This document shows, one piece after another, positions 39,010 to 50,167 of a DNA stretch of 64,000 nucleotides (position 1 is its first letter; the number at the start of each line of letters is the position of its first letter). Origin of the DNA: Pterobdella sp. o SKG-2022 (lineage: Eukaryota; Annelida; Clitellata; Hirudinida; Piscicolidae). The DNA lies in the NCBI GenBank assembly GCA_964035795.1, contig OZ038320.1, forward strand, positions 30,380,875 through 30,444,874, given 5' to 3'. A model generated the notes under the pieces. The model was not told the origin of the DNA, ran no database searches, and saw only the letters and a list, made by a program, of their open reading frames with translations. A program made the position numbers and the translations under genes.

Positions 39010-40380
39010 CTACAAATAGAAATGGTAAAAGTAAATATTAAATGAACAATTATAAATCAGTTTAATTAAAAAAATTTTAAATTAATTTTATTTAAAAAAA
39101 AATAATATTGTTATGGAATAATATAAAAATTAGTTTCATTTAAAAATAATTCAATTTTAATAATTTTAAATAATAATAATAATAATATTCAAAATTTTGA
39201 TGGTAGTAATGATAATGTCATATATAAAACCGGTTTAAATAATAGTATTTCATACATTAAAAAGGCTGCTCAAATTTATTTTTCAGAAGCATTTATCTTT
39301 TGTTTAAAAACTAAAATAAATTTTTTATTTCTAAAAATAAATATAATTAATATTTATTTTTTTTGTACAAAATCAGTATAAAATTAAAAAATTCAAATCA
39401 AAAACTCAAAAAATCTTTTCCCGTGATGATGTTCAAGCATATGTCAAAGAGTTCCGTTATTTCAGTTAATAAATCCTTTAGTTTGATGTGATTTAACTCA
39501 CATTATTAAACAAAAATATTAATAAATAATTATCCCCAAAAAGTATACTAACAATAATAATAATAATTTTATAAAAAATAAAAATATCAATAATGATAAT
39601 AATGATATGAAAAATAATAATAAAAACAATAATAGTAAGAATCATAAAAACAAAAACAATATGATAACTTCAAAAGCTTGGTACGCTTATTCAAAAGTGC
39701 AGAGTTGTGAGTGCAAATGGGAGAAAGATGAAGCTTTAATGGCAAACGTTTTGTGTAGGTGGTGAGTGTAAGAAGTTAGAGGTGCTGCTGAGATGTCTTT
39801 GAGGTTTTTGGTTGGTAGGGTGTTATGATAAGGGTGTGTTTGCATGTGTCAGTTAATAAGGTGAATTTTGTTAACGGGGAGCTTTGTGCTGTTTAGTTTG
39901 TAGAGGATTTTAGTTTGAGTTAGGCTGGTAGTAATTATTTAGTGAAGTTATTAGTTTTTTGAGATGTAAAAGTTATTTTGATGAAAGATATAAAAAAATA
40001 TAAAGTTTAAATCAAATATATTAAATCAAATATTATTTCATTTTTCAAAAAATGTCATTAGTACTAATGAATTATGACAAAGTTGAATTTCTCGTAAATT
40101 TTAGTTTATTTATAATAAAAGTATCTTTAAAAAACTTCATTTTTTGAAGAATAAAACCAAAAAGTATAAAATACAAGATACTAATGATGTCTTTAAAAGA
40201 ATTTTTTTTTTATAAGCAACGTGAACCAGCTTGAAATGTTTTGAAAGACTTTTATCAGGGATGTGAATAGAGAAGCACCGTGTGATAATGAAATTAAGTT
40301 CTGGCCATTCACCGTGTTTGCTGAAGTTTACTGAAGGAAAAAAAGAAAATGGAGTAGGAGGAGGTTGAGTAGATGTAAGA

Positions 40381-40970
40381 GAAAAAAGAGGAGGAAGAAG
40401 AGAAGAAAAGAAGAAGGAGGAAGAAGAGAAGAAAAGAAGAAGGAGGAAGAGGAAAAGGAAAAGGAGGAGGAAAAGGAAAAGGAGGAGGAAGAGAAGAAGG
40501 AGGAAGAGGAGGAAGAGAAGGAAGAGGAGGAGGAGGAGGAGGAGGAGGAGGAGGAGGAGGAGGAGGAGGAGGAGGAGGAGGAGGAGGAGGAGGAGGAGGA
40601 GGAGGAGGAGGAGGAGGAGGAGGAGGAGGAGGAGGAGGAGGAGGAGGAGGAGGAGGAGGAGGAGGAGGAGGAGGAGGAGGAGGAGGAGGAGGAGGAGGAG
40701 GAGGAGGAGGAGGAGGAGGAGGAGGAGGAGGAGGAGGAGGAGGAGGAGGAGGAGGAGGAGGAGGAGGAGGAGGAGGAGGAGGAGGAGGAGGAGGAGGAGG
40801 AGGAGGAGGAGGAGGAGGAGGAGGAGGAGGAGGAGGAGGAGGAGGAGGAGGAGGAGGAGGAGGAGGAGGAGGAGGAGGAGGAGGAGGAGGAGGAGGAGGA
40901 GGAGGAGGAGGAGGAGGAGGAGGAGGAGGAGGAGGAGGAGGAGGAGGAGGAGAAGAAGGAGGAGGAGAAG
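40381..40970 (+). repeat. (GGA)n array, about 430 bases pure
   Basis: Pure GGA units from about 40522 to 40952, flanked by GGAAGA/GGAAAA variants. The plus strand is all purine across the block. It opens long false reading frames in several frames (poly-Glu, poly-Ser, poly-Leu), none of which is a gene. Confidence 0.95.
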
Positions 40971-41674
40971 GAGGAACAGATTGAAGAATATGAAATCATA
41001 TGTTGTGCTAAGGTAGTTCTTACTGCAATATAAAGTGTCTTTTGCTGATTGCAAAATTCACTCTCGTCAATCTTCAAAATGTCTCATAATTATAAACTTC
41101 GTGGAAGACATAAATGCCAGTTTATGATGAAAAGTGAATGTCGAAAATGATAAGTCAAATTCAATGGTGAAAACAGAACTAAATGAGGAGCACTTTTTAG
41201 CATTTAATAACTAAGATTATAAAATAATGTTAATTTTAAATAAATTTCAGTTATAAAAATATCAATTTTAATAATTTAAAAACAATGATAATAAACTTCA
41301 TATTGTTTATATGCATAAGAATAATAAAAATAATCTTATTTATTATGAAAATTACTATAAAGATTCATATAAAAAACAATAATAACCATCCTTCTCACAA
41401 TACTATCATCATCGAAATAATATCGATAAAAACCATAAAGAAGGAAGAATTTTTTGATTACTGCGCTAGATAATACTATAAAACCTTGATCAAATAGTGC
41501 TGATCTCAAGTATCCTTGAAGAGAACTTATCTTTTTCCTTTGACTTTAATCAGTCAATAGTTTCATATTAGGAAAAAAATGAGATGACGAGGATAACAAA
41601 GAAGCTGAAAAGATATGAGAATTTCTATTGTTTTGTCTATGTATTATATAAACCGGGGTATATATTCGTTTATA

Positions 41675-41686
41675 TATATATAAAGG
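41675..41686 (+). promoter_or_regulatory. Putative TATA box of the peptide-precursor gene
   Basis: TATATATAAAGG about 20-30 bases before the presumed transcription start near 41705. A second TATAAAA at 41910-41916 is less likely because it sits just inside the proposed second exon. Confidence 0.45.
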
Positions 41687-41704
41687 ACATTTGTCTAAAC
41701 TCTT

Positions 41705-42263
41705 TCTTAGAATGCTTTTGCCTCTGTTTTGATTGAACCTTCCAGGTGAGTTTTTGAACTTGTATTTATTGTTTGTTACATAATGTTAACCTTTCAAACT
41801 ATTTTTATTAAATTTGATATTAGTTTTATCATCTTAAAATTTTAAAAACTTTTATAAAAATATCGGAAAATCACTAACGGGTAAATTCAATTTTGATTGA
41901 AGATATCAGTATAAAACCAACAACGTTTGAATAACTCAAAGTCCTACCATGTCCTTGAAGATATCCTTCGTCCTAGTCTTAATTACCTTAGCCCTGTTAA
42001 CAACTGCAGATGGTAAGAAGAAAAATCGAAACCCAAGCCCCGTGAGTCACCTGGTCTTCGGTAAGAGATTATTCAAAGATAGAGCGGCCTGGAACTCAAA
42101 TCTTAACGAGGAAATAGAGGGGTATAAAGGCATGGAGAGCAAAAGGTTGTCATTGTATGATAGGGGCAACGAGAAGGTGGACAACAATGAGCTCTTCAGC
42201 GTGAGGCCTATGAAGGGAAACCGTGATAATGTGAATGATTATGATGACAGGCTTTTCAATTGA
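41705..42263 (+). CDS. Secreted peptide (neuropeptide-type) precursor
   Basis: Coding frame 41949-42263 (104 residues). A non-coding first exon likely ends CTTCCAG|GTGAGT at 41745, and exon 2 begins after ATATCAG at 41909. Residues 1-20 are a clear signal peptide (MSLKISFVLVLITLALLTTA). A basic stretch KKKNR (23-27) is followed by NPSPVSHLVF-G-KR (28-40): glycine before a dibasic site is the standard signal for an amidated peptide ending HLVF-amide. A second KR lies at 65-66, and the tail is acidic (YDDRLFN). No cysteines. The layout fits a neuropeptide precursor with one amidated product. I cannot place it in a named family; the mature peptides and role are inference. Confidence 0.68.
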
Positions 42264-43618
42264 CTGTGCTTCAAGTGTTGAAAAAAAATTATGAAAATTG
42301 AATTCTTATCGAGAGTTGGTTTGATAACTTTAAAGATTGTATTTTTTAGTTATTGAATGGCAAAGAATCATATTTGGATATTGTTATAGAAAAACAACTT
42401 ATTCTGATTAAATGAGCAAACTTTTGAAAATTCAAGATTTCCTTTAAACTTTTGAAAACATCTGTTCCAAAGATAATTTTGTTTTATAGAATTTTTTAAT
42501 TCAAATTTTCCCTTCATTTCAACGACTGCTATATCAAAAAATATAGTTGGAAGTTTAATGAAATTTGAAAAAATGAAAAAAAAACAAAAAAAATAATAAT
42601 ACTTAAATAGTAACATAATAAAAACAATATTCAAAAATTATAGTGTTTCATAACAGTTTTAATTAAATAGGGTAATATTTATTGAAAAAGAAATGGGCGT
42701 TTATAAAAGTTCCAAGAGCTGTCTTTTAAACTCATTGGCGAGTGTGTCTTCTGTTAATATTAAATTATATGCTCAAATTTTTATGATAAATAAACGTTCA
42801 TGGAGATGCATAATTAAAATCGTTCCAAAAACACAAGGTTCGAGTGAGTAGAATTTATTGTAAAGTTTTAATGCACTCTTAATGCTAATCTCAATACAAT
42901 ACAAAATTCAATCAAATTCTACTCAACATACTAAACGCTAACCTGAGCATAATCAGAAATCATTTAAGAAATACTCTAAAGTTTATTTATGATAGAAGAA
43001 ATATGTGGAAAAAAATGAGAAATGAGGATTCATCTCAAGGCGCAATACCCGATGAATCATACAATGGTATATGAGAAAGATTTCATAGGCCGTCAATCAC
43101 TTCATATGAAGTAATTGAAGTGTGAAAAAAATTTTTGTCAGAAGTGTGTCAGAAGGTTTATTTTATTTATGGACAACTTTAAGAACTATTGTGCTTCAAA
43201 TTGTAGGAGACAAACGCAAGGTTTTTTAGTGAAACAAAAGCCACGAAGCTTTTCGTATGAAATCTCATATCACTGAGAGAATTTTGTTGCTTTGTTTTAA
43301 GGGTCCAGGCTGGTGAATAAGAAAGGTGCTGATGGTTTTTTAAGTAATCGATAAGTTTCGTGGTAAAATTTTGGATACCTTTTGTTGTAATTAATTACAT
43401 TATACGTAGGCTCAATTTTGGGTAATTATAAAATTTTTCTAGTAATAAACTTAAAGCTAATTTTAAAGGGTCTTGAAAGGTTAATGAGGGAACGACAAGA
43501 GGCATTAGCTTTCTTCTATTTATTTTGTTTGTTGCCAAAGGTGTCCTATCCCATAAAAAGACCTTCTTCTTGGTTTTCATCAATAAATCAAATCAGAAAT
43601 GAATTTTTTAAATACTTT

Positions 43619-43654
<36 letters not shown>

Positions 43655-44094
43655 CAAACAGTTGAGCTTTGATCTTTTATGACAAATTCGTATAAATCAA
43701 TATATTTAATTTTTTTTTTATTAGTTTACAAAGATACATTCATCTATTTGTGTTAAAAGTTTATATTAGTTTTGAATTGCAATTTTCTATGTATTTAACG
43801 GCGTAAAAGCTTCTTTCATAAACTAGTTACAGTTGATTCATTACATCACGTCGCAGCAAAACGTGGGCACTGCGGTAATAGTCATAAAAACGAGAAATAA
43901 ATTCAAGTACAAAATTTCGATAAACAAGTGATAAAATTTAAATCACTCAAAACAACTAGAACATGTTATAAAATTTCAACGACACCTTATGCAAATCTTC
44001 AACTGTATAAAACCGTATTTAAACTTCAAAGCAGAAGAAAGACCTACCCAAAGATTATTTTTCTGATCTACTTATAATTATTTATAATTAAACA
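42264..44094. other. Spacer between peptide precursor and SLC22 genes
   Basis: AT-rich. AATAAA near 42789 may serve the peptide gene. A motif CACGAAGCTTTTCGTATGA (43243-43260) recurs at 48253. A (TA)n run lies at 43622-43653. No exon seen. Confidence 0.5.
43622..43653. repeat. (TA)n microsatellite
   Basis: About 16 uninterrupted TA units upstream of the SLC22-like gene. Confidence 0.9.
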
Positions 44095-47000
44095 ATGGAT
44101 TTAGAAAGTGTGTTCCAGAAATTGGGGTATGGTAGGTTTCAACAGCTCTTAATAGCGGTAAATGTCTTGATTTCGTTTTTTCCATCTGGCTGGCACATGA
44201 TTTCCATTATTTGGATTGGTAAGAAATACACATTTTATTTTAATATTTTTAAAACTGTTTCCAAAAAAAACTACTTTTCAGCTAATTTTATCATACACCA
44301 ATGTTTAACAACATTTTGATCTCAGCCTTTTATTTGTATCATTCTAGCGTTCTAGGCGATTTCGATCGCGTTAAAAACAGAAAAATACTTACAGTAAAAT
44401 GAATTATGAACTCAATACTATACGATTCAATCAACAGGGGCAAGAATGCCTCACCACTGTACAATCCCTGCTAGTGCTGCCGTAAAAGATTGGATTCCTA
44501 TTGATTCTGATGGCAAACTTGAATCTTGCCTCATGTATTCAAACACAAGCAATAAAAACCACACGATAGCTTGCACCGATGGATGGACCTATGACTATAG
44601 TGAGACTGGTCCTACCATTGTCTCTAAGGTGGTTGAGTATTTGTATTAGGTGGAAGTTGGGGTATTTTCTATTTAGTGCTAAAGTCGAAGCGTTAGGATT
44701 TCATAAGACCTGCATTTAAAGCAGAAATATTTTGGAAATGTGGTAGATTTTCAGTTTTAGATAATTGCTAAGTCATTTTAGGGCTTAAACTCGATAAGTC
44801 TTGAAAATATAAATTAGAAAAAACAACAATAAGTTTATGCGATGAAAAAACAATGTTTCAAAAATGAAAAAGGAAGAAATGAAAAATTTTATGATGAAAA
44901 ATCAATATTATTTCAATTTTTTGAAGTTCGATTTGGTTTGCAATCGACGTTCCCTCTTGGAACTTTCCCAAACATCCCTCTCCTTTGGCGTCATTGTGAG
45001 TGATTTTAACATTAATATGATTATGAACTATTATGAATCTCTCAATTATTGTAAATTTCAATGAAACTTTTCACTAATTCTAAAAAAATGTAGCGTTAAT
45101 ATCGAGAAAATGCTTTTGGCTCATTCTTATCTTTAAATGATTAAAATAACCACAAATAGTTTTGAAATCGTATTACATTAAACGGTCCCACCAACTTAAA
45201 CGGTCCCACCAACCCCATACTGAATCACATCCAGATAGGAGCTGGAGTGTTTTCGGTGTTTTCAGATATATACGGTAGAAAACCAGTTTTAATTCTGTCT
45301 CTTCTATTACTTTCTGCTTTCGGGGCGCTCACTGTTGTTGTTCCTATGATAGAGCTATTTCTCTTCCTAAGGTTCCTCGTTGGAATCGTGCAACAGGTAT
45401 GGAATACCTTTCTCATGTTATAGTTTGAATATAATTATTAGTTGGGTTTTTTAAAATTAAAAAAAAAAACCTTATTGGTTAAGTTTTTATTTAAGAAAAG
45501 GAAACTTTTGGAAGTAACAGATTTTGCGCTGTTTTGTGGTTCTAGCTGTCTTTTTTATAATATTTTAGTTATTATGATTCAAAACGTGTTAATTTATTAT
45601 TTAAAATTTTTTTTTAAATATTAGCTTTAAAATAGTTGTTTCAAACCTTTGCTATCAACAAGCTTGAAAGCGTACATAATTGCTAGTATTATTGATTTAG
45701 TTTATTTCGACCTACATTTTACTTGAACCCGAGAAATATCTGGCTTTTTTATAATATTAAATTATTATTATTTTTAAATCAACAAAACCTCAAGGGAATC
45801 TTTCTAAACGGAGTTCTCTTAGCATGTGAAATGTTTGACTCCAAAAAGAGGACTTATACGGCTATAGCAAACGTCATTTTATGGGGTATAGGCACGTCAA
45901 TGCTGCCCTTGTTGGCTTACATCTGTCAGGACTGGGTCTATTTCCAACTTGCTACCAGTCTTTATGGCTTTCTTTGTATTCCTATGTTCTTGTGAGTTTA
46001 ATGATATGTTATTTGAGTGATTGTTAAGCTGTTGATAGTCAGAGAAAGCATCATAGAAAACTCGATTTTTAGTTGAAAATCGAGTTTTTTCTGTTAGCGT
46101 CGTTTCAAAGCTCTAGTTTAAAAAATATAAAATTCTTATTCTTAAAAATTCTTTTAAGCCTTTCTATATAAGCAAAATAATTTCATACTTTATTCAATTT
46201 ATTTTTTTTCATCATATTTTTCAGAGACATCGCATGTATTTTTCTTCAATATTTTGTAACGAAAAACAACAACTAAGAGGAATTTTTAATATATTTATTG
46301 AGAATCAAAAGCTTTAATTTTCGATAAGTTAGCCTTATCATAAAACGTTTTATGATAAGGCTAAACTTATCGAAAATTTTAGCTTTTGATTTTCAGTAAA
46401 TGTATTAAAAATTCCTCTTAGTTGTTGTTTTTTGTTACAAAATCTCATATTTAATCTTTTTTATAAAAATTTTTATATTTTTTATAACCATTATTATACT
46501 TTTATGACTCTTTTCAATTTTTTTATTACTATCTCCATATTTCATGGAAAACCATTTTGTTGTTTTTATAATCCTCTTCATATTCTTATAACCATCTTCC
46601 AATTCTTACATCTAATGCTGTTATAACCGTTGAAGTATAATAGCCTAAACCAAATTTTAAGGTCAACAAAAAGTATTTATTTTAAGAGACACAAAGTTTC
46701 TTTTAAAATTAAATACTTTGTGTTTGTTGACCTTACAATCTGTTATAACCATTTTATATTTTGATAACTATCTCCATATATCTATAATTATCTTCCTATT
46801 TTCAAAACCTACTTCATATTTTTATAACTAGCTGGCTTCCTGAAACACTTCCCTGGCTACTAGCGAACAACAAAGAAGACAAAGCGGAAGAATTAGTGAA
46901 AAGAATTGCCAAAACAAATAAAATAGAAATGCCTGAAAAAGTGTTTACTGGGAGAAGAATTGATGAAGTTATTGATGTGTTTTATGTGATAACAACAGAC

Positions 47001-50000
47001 AGTGATGGCGACATGAAGAAAGGCGTTGAAAATAAAGGCTTTGAATGCAATGGATTTGAGAAAAATCACGCTAAACTAAAAAAACTTTATGAAGAGACTG
47101 TTGAAAAAGAAAAAAAAGTTTCTTTTTGGGAACGATTGAGAATTTTCATTTGTCAAAGTAACTCTGTGACTTTTAAAGAGGACGTCAAAAAAACAAGCTC
47201 TACTCAGGTTAGCTTTTAAGCATGGTAACTTACTAAAGCTAAAACAATAAATATAGAAATTTCTTTGAAGATTCTTATAATTGAAACTTTTTCAAAATAG
47301 TTTTTAAAAGCTTCTGATAGGTTATGCATTAGTATCGATTTAATTATCAGATATCCACCAAAGTCCTCTTCACCAGTCCCTTTCTTCTTAAAAGTTTTAT
47401 CGTCTGCTCTCTACAAGGGTAAGGACTTTTGAAGTTCTAGAAGTTTTAGTTATAAGAATATATTAATTATGTTACCATATCTTCAAAAGAACTTAATTTT
47501 TTTCTAATTTTAAATTCAAGGGGGTTTTTTGAAGCTTTAGACAAATAGATCTGAACTTTAAAACCATACTTTAGAGCAGGGTAGTTATGATATAGTAACA
47601 AACTGAAATGAATAAACCTTTTATCATAAAACTGATTGCGTAAAACATTCAAAACTACGTTCAACACCCACAAATATTTGAATATTTATTTCTTAGTCAA
47701 TCTAAAAATTTTCATAAAAAGATTTTTTTAACTAAAGTAAACTAATTCAATATTGAAAATTTTTTCCAAAACTTTCGTTTTCAAGCCATTCAATCTAGGT
47801 TTTATGAAAATTGAAAAGTTCATCAGCTCAAATGCATTATACAAGCCGTCATAATTAAAAATCAAAGTTAGTTAAGATTCCATTAATATAAAAAGCGTTA
47901 TATAGACCATCTACAATTTCTTTATAAAAGACGATAAACAAATTATTAGTTAAAAACTTGGAAAAAAACATATTATATTAAAACATCGACCCAGGTTTTT
48001 CATCAATTTAGCTTTCTACTCTATGACACTCTCTAGTACTTCACTCTTTGGTAACCGATATCTAAATGGCTTCTTGGACGCCATTATCCTTGTTCCTGGA
48101 GGCTTTTCTGCAATCCTTCTATTGAAATAGTAGGTGTTTGCAGAATTATCTGTAGCTTATTGGTTTTAAGTTTAAGATGAATATCATTAAATGTTTTGGT
48201 TTTTTGTGTGATAGTAAGGTCGAAAAACACAAAGTATTTATTAAAACGAAGGCACGAAGCTTTTCGTATGACTACATTATCACTTGATTCAGGCTATTAT
48301 ACTTCATTTTATGTATGAATTTTGTAAAGAATTTTTACCTTTTATTTAAAAAATAAATAAAATTTTATATCCTCGCTATAATATTTTGAGAATCTAAACA
48401 TATTTAATATATAAAACTCTAAACCCCAGTTTTGGTAGGAAGAAAGCTCTGTTTGTGCCATTAATGCTTGCCTTCCTTACATTCTTCATTAGACTAATTC
48501 TTCCTCTTACGTTGGGTAGGTGTGTTGATTGTGGGTCAAGATGGGAGACAATCGCCGTTATAATTAAGTTTTCAATTGAAAAATACTTATAAGTAATGTC
48601 ATTTGCAAATTTTATAATTTTTTAAACTTTTTATATGCCGTAATGACTGATATTCTTAATCGCTTGTAGGAAATTGCCCCGAACCTTATACTATATTCGC
48701 TATTTAATTCGTATTTTCCAAAATATTTAATTTTAGCGCTTCAATACATGAGAAACTTATAATTTTTGTATGTTTCCTTAACTTTTCAAAGCTTCCCATC
48801 GTATATTTCAAACGCATATTTCTTTTTCAAGGGCAAACAGAACTGACGAAAAACTTTGACACGGCCTTGGGCATGATTGGTTAGTTATTTGTGATACATC
48901 TCCAATAAAAATTCAAAATTGCACCTATAGATTGATAAGTTTGAGCTGTGAAGAGCTTGAAGTGTTAAAGGTGCCATAAAGTTTCATCAGCTTTTTTTGA
49001 ATCGTTTTATATGGTGACAGTTTGGAAAGATTGTGCAAGATGATGAAGTTTCAATATAATCGTTCGTCTTGTTAGGAAATCATTCTTACTTTCACAATGA
49101 ATCGACATTTTTGACAAACTAAACAAAACTATTAAAAAACTCGTCAATATTATTATTACTTATTAATGGTAGCTTTATTGTTATTAACATTGAATACTAT
49201 CAAAGAATATAACCTTCCACCAGGAAAGTTCGGCATTTCATCTTCAAACTCCGTCTTCCAACTTTTCATGGCAGAACAGTTTCCTACCAATCTCCGGTCA
49301 GTTTTTAGAACTTTAACACATTATAAGATATTGTAAATATCTTAAACACTTTGTTAATATTCATTTGAAGCGCAGTGGTATATCGTTTATTGAATGATTA
49401 AACATGAAATGAGATAAAAATAATTTTAAAATTGCAAGGTAATCTAAACTATTTTAGCAATGTTTTAAACTCCAATTTCTCTATCTTAATCTAGTTTAAC
49501 ATAGAGACCTTTTCAAAAATATATCTTCATCGTTTCAATAGTTTCCATGTTAAATTTCCAACAGGAGTCAAGCAGTCGGTATTTGTTCAGCCATCAACAA
49601 GCTGGGCAGTCTAATCGCTTCATATGCCACTCTTATGGTTATGTAGAATTTCTTCAGTTTTATACTTTTTTTAACCTGTAATTTATTTTGATTTTCCCTT
49701 TATTCAAGATTGTTTTGGATTTGTTTTCGATTATTTTATTTTTTTGTTTTATAATATTTTTCCTTCTTTTCATCCTCTTCAATTTTGATCGTTTTATTCA
49801 TTCTTTATCTTCAACTTATCATGGGTAACCTTTGGAGTTATGCATTCAAATTGAAAATATATTCATAAAAAATATTATATTTCTTACCTTCGTAACGATT
49901 TAAAGCTAAATTTTATTAATAACACTCTTTTAAAATGTATGCTTTAACCTCATTTTCATTATTCAACACTAAATATTCGAACCCACACAGGTAGAGCATT

Positions 50001-50167
50001 ACATCACATTGTTTCACGGATTGCTATCAAGTTTCGTCTTGTTGGCGGCATTTTTGACTTTTTTTCTTCCAGAAACAGACAAAATTCCTCTCCCAGAAAC
50101 CATGGCAGATATAGAAAAGCTGCACAATAAAAAGAAGAAGGAGGTCCCAAAGAATATAAATACTTGA
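44095..50167 (+). CDS. SLC22: SLC22-type organic ion transporter (MFS)
   Basis: Thirteen exons: 44095-44218, 44438-44628, 44927-44995, 45235-45396, 45795-45991, 46832-47207, 47351-47418, 47995-48129, 48430-48515, 48832-48879, 49224-49296, 49565-49637, 49991-50167. Every junction is GT-AG with matching phase; the sum is 1779 bases (592 residues). Family marks in order: first helix start FQKLGYGRFQQLLIAVNVLI; an extracellular loop with N-glycosylation sites (NTSN, NHT) and cysteines; FDLVC; the MFS motif VFSDIYGRKP; FLVGIVQQ; WLPETLPWLL; YFGRKKALF; GKFGISSSNSVFQLFMAEQF; and C-terminal FFLPETDKIPLPETM. Known role: plasma-membrane uptake or export of organic cations, zwitterions or anions. Substrate cannot be told from the sequence. 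The cytosolic loop after helix 6 is long and charged. AATAAA at 50564 may be the polyadenylation signal. Confidence 0.94.
46250..46443. mobile_element. Near-perfect 183-194 base hairpin element in SLC22 intron 5
   Basis: Two arms of about 90 bases, ATTTTGTAAC...CCTTATCATAAAA and TTTTATGATAAGG...GTTACAAAAT, pair with only a few mismatches and a loop of a few bases. Both arms contain AAGCT(TT)AA and AAGAGGAATTTTTAATA blocks. No coding capacity. Confidence 0.88.
46659..46734. mobile_element. Second hairpin element in SLC22 intron 5
   Basis: AAGGTCAACAAAAAGTATTTA pairs with TAAATACTTTGTGTTTGTTGACCTT with a small bulge. It is preceded by TGAAGTATAATAGCCT (46631-46646), whose reverse complement occurs at 48292-48307 after a related AAGGTCGAAAAACACAAAGTATTTATT... 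segment. Confidence 0.8.
48212..48307. mobile_element. Hairpin-family relative in SLC22 intron 8
   Basis: Shares AAGGTC(AA/GA)AA...AAAGTATTTATT with the 46659 element and CACGAAGCTTTTCGTATGA with 43243, and ends AGGCTATTATACTTCA, the reverse complement of the 46631 flank. The second arm is not evident, so this may be a truncated copy. Confidence 0.5.

Larger units (their letters stand above)
34815..41704. other. Gene-poor stretch between USP-like and peptide-precursor genes
   Basis: About 6.9 kb. It should contain the missing last exon(s) and 3' end of the USP-like gene. Items seen: a reversed family-A hairpin (35493-35603), candidate minus-strand exons (36481-36549, 38891-39009), a tRNA-like sequence (about 38163-38235), a strand-asymmetric GT-rich block (39670-39960) and the (GGA)n array (40381-40970). 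Confidence 0.45.

Noticed and set aside
39670..39960. GT-rich (minus strand AC-rich) block with a long near-open minus frame
   Set aside because: The frame is interrupted by a stop and openness is explained by the low T content of that strand; no similarity recognised.
40137..41077. Long poly-Leu, poly-Ser and poly-Glu reading frames
   Set aside because: They are readings of the (GGA)n array in several frames on both strands; no ordinary protein sequence is attached.
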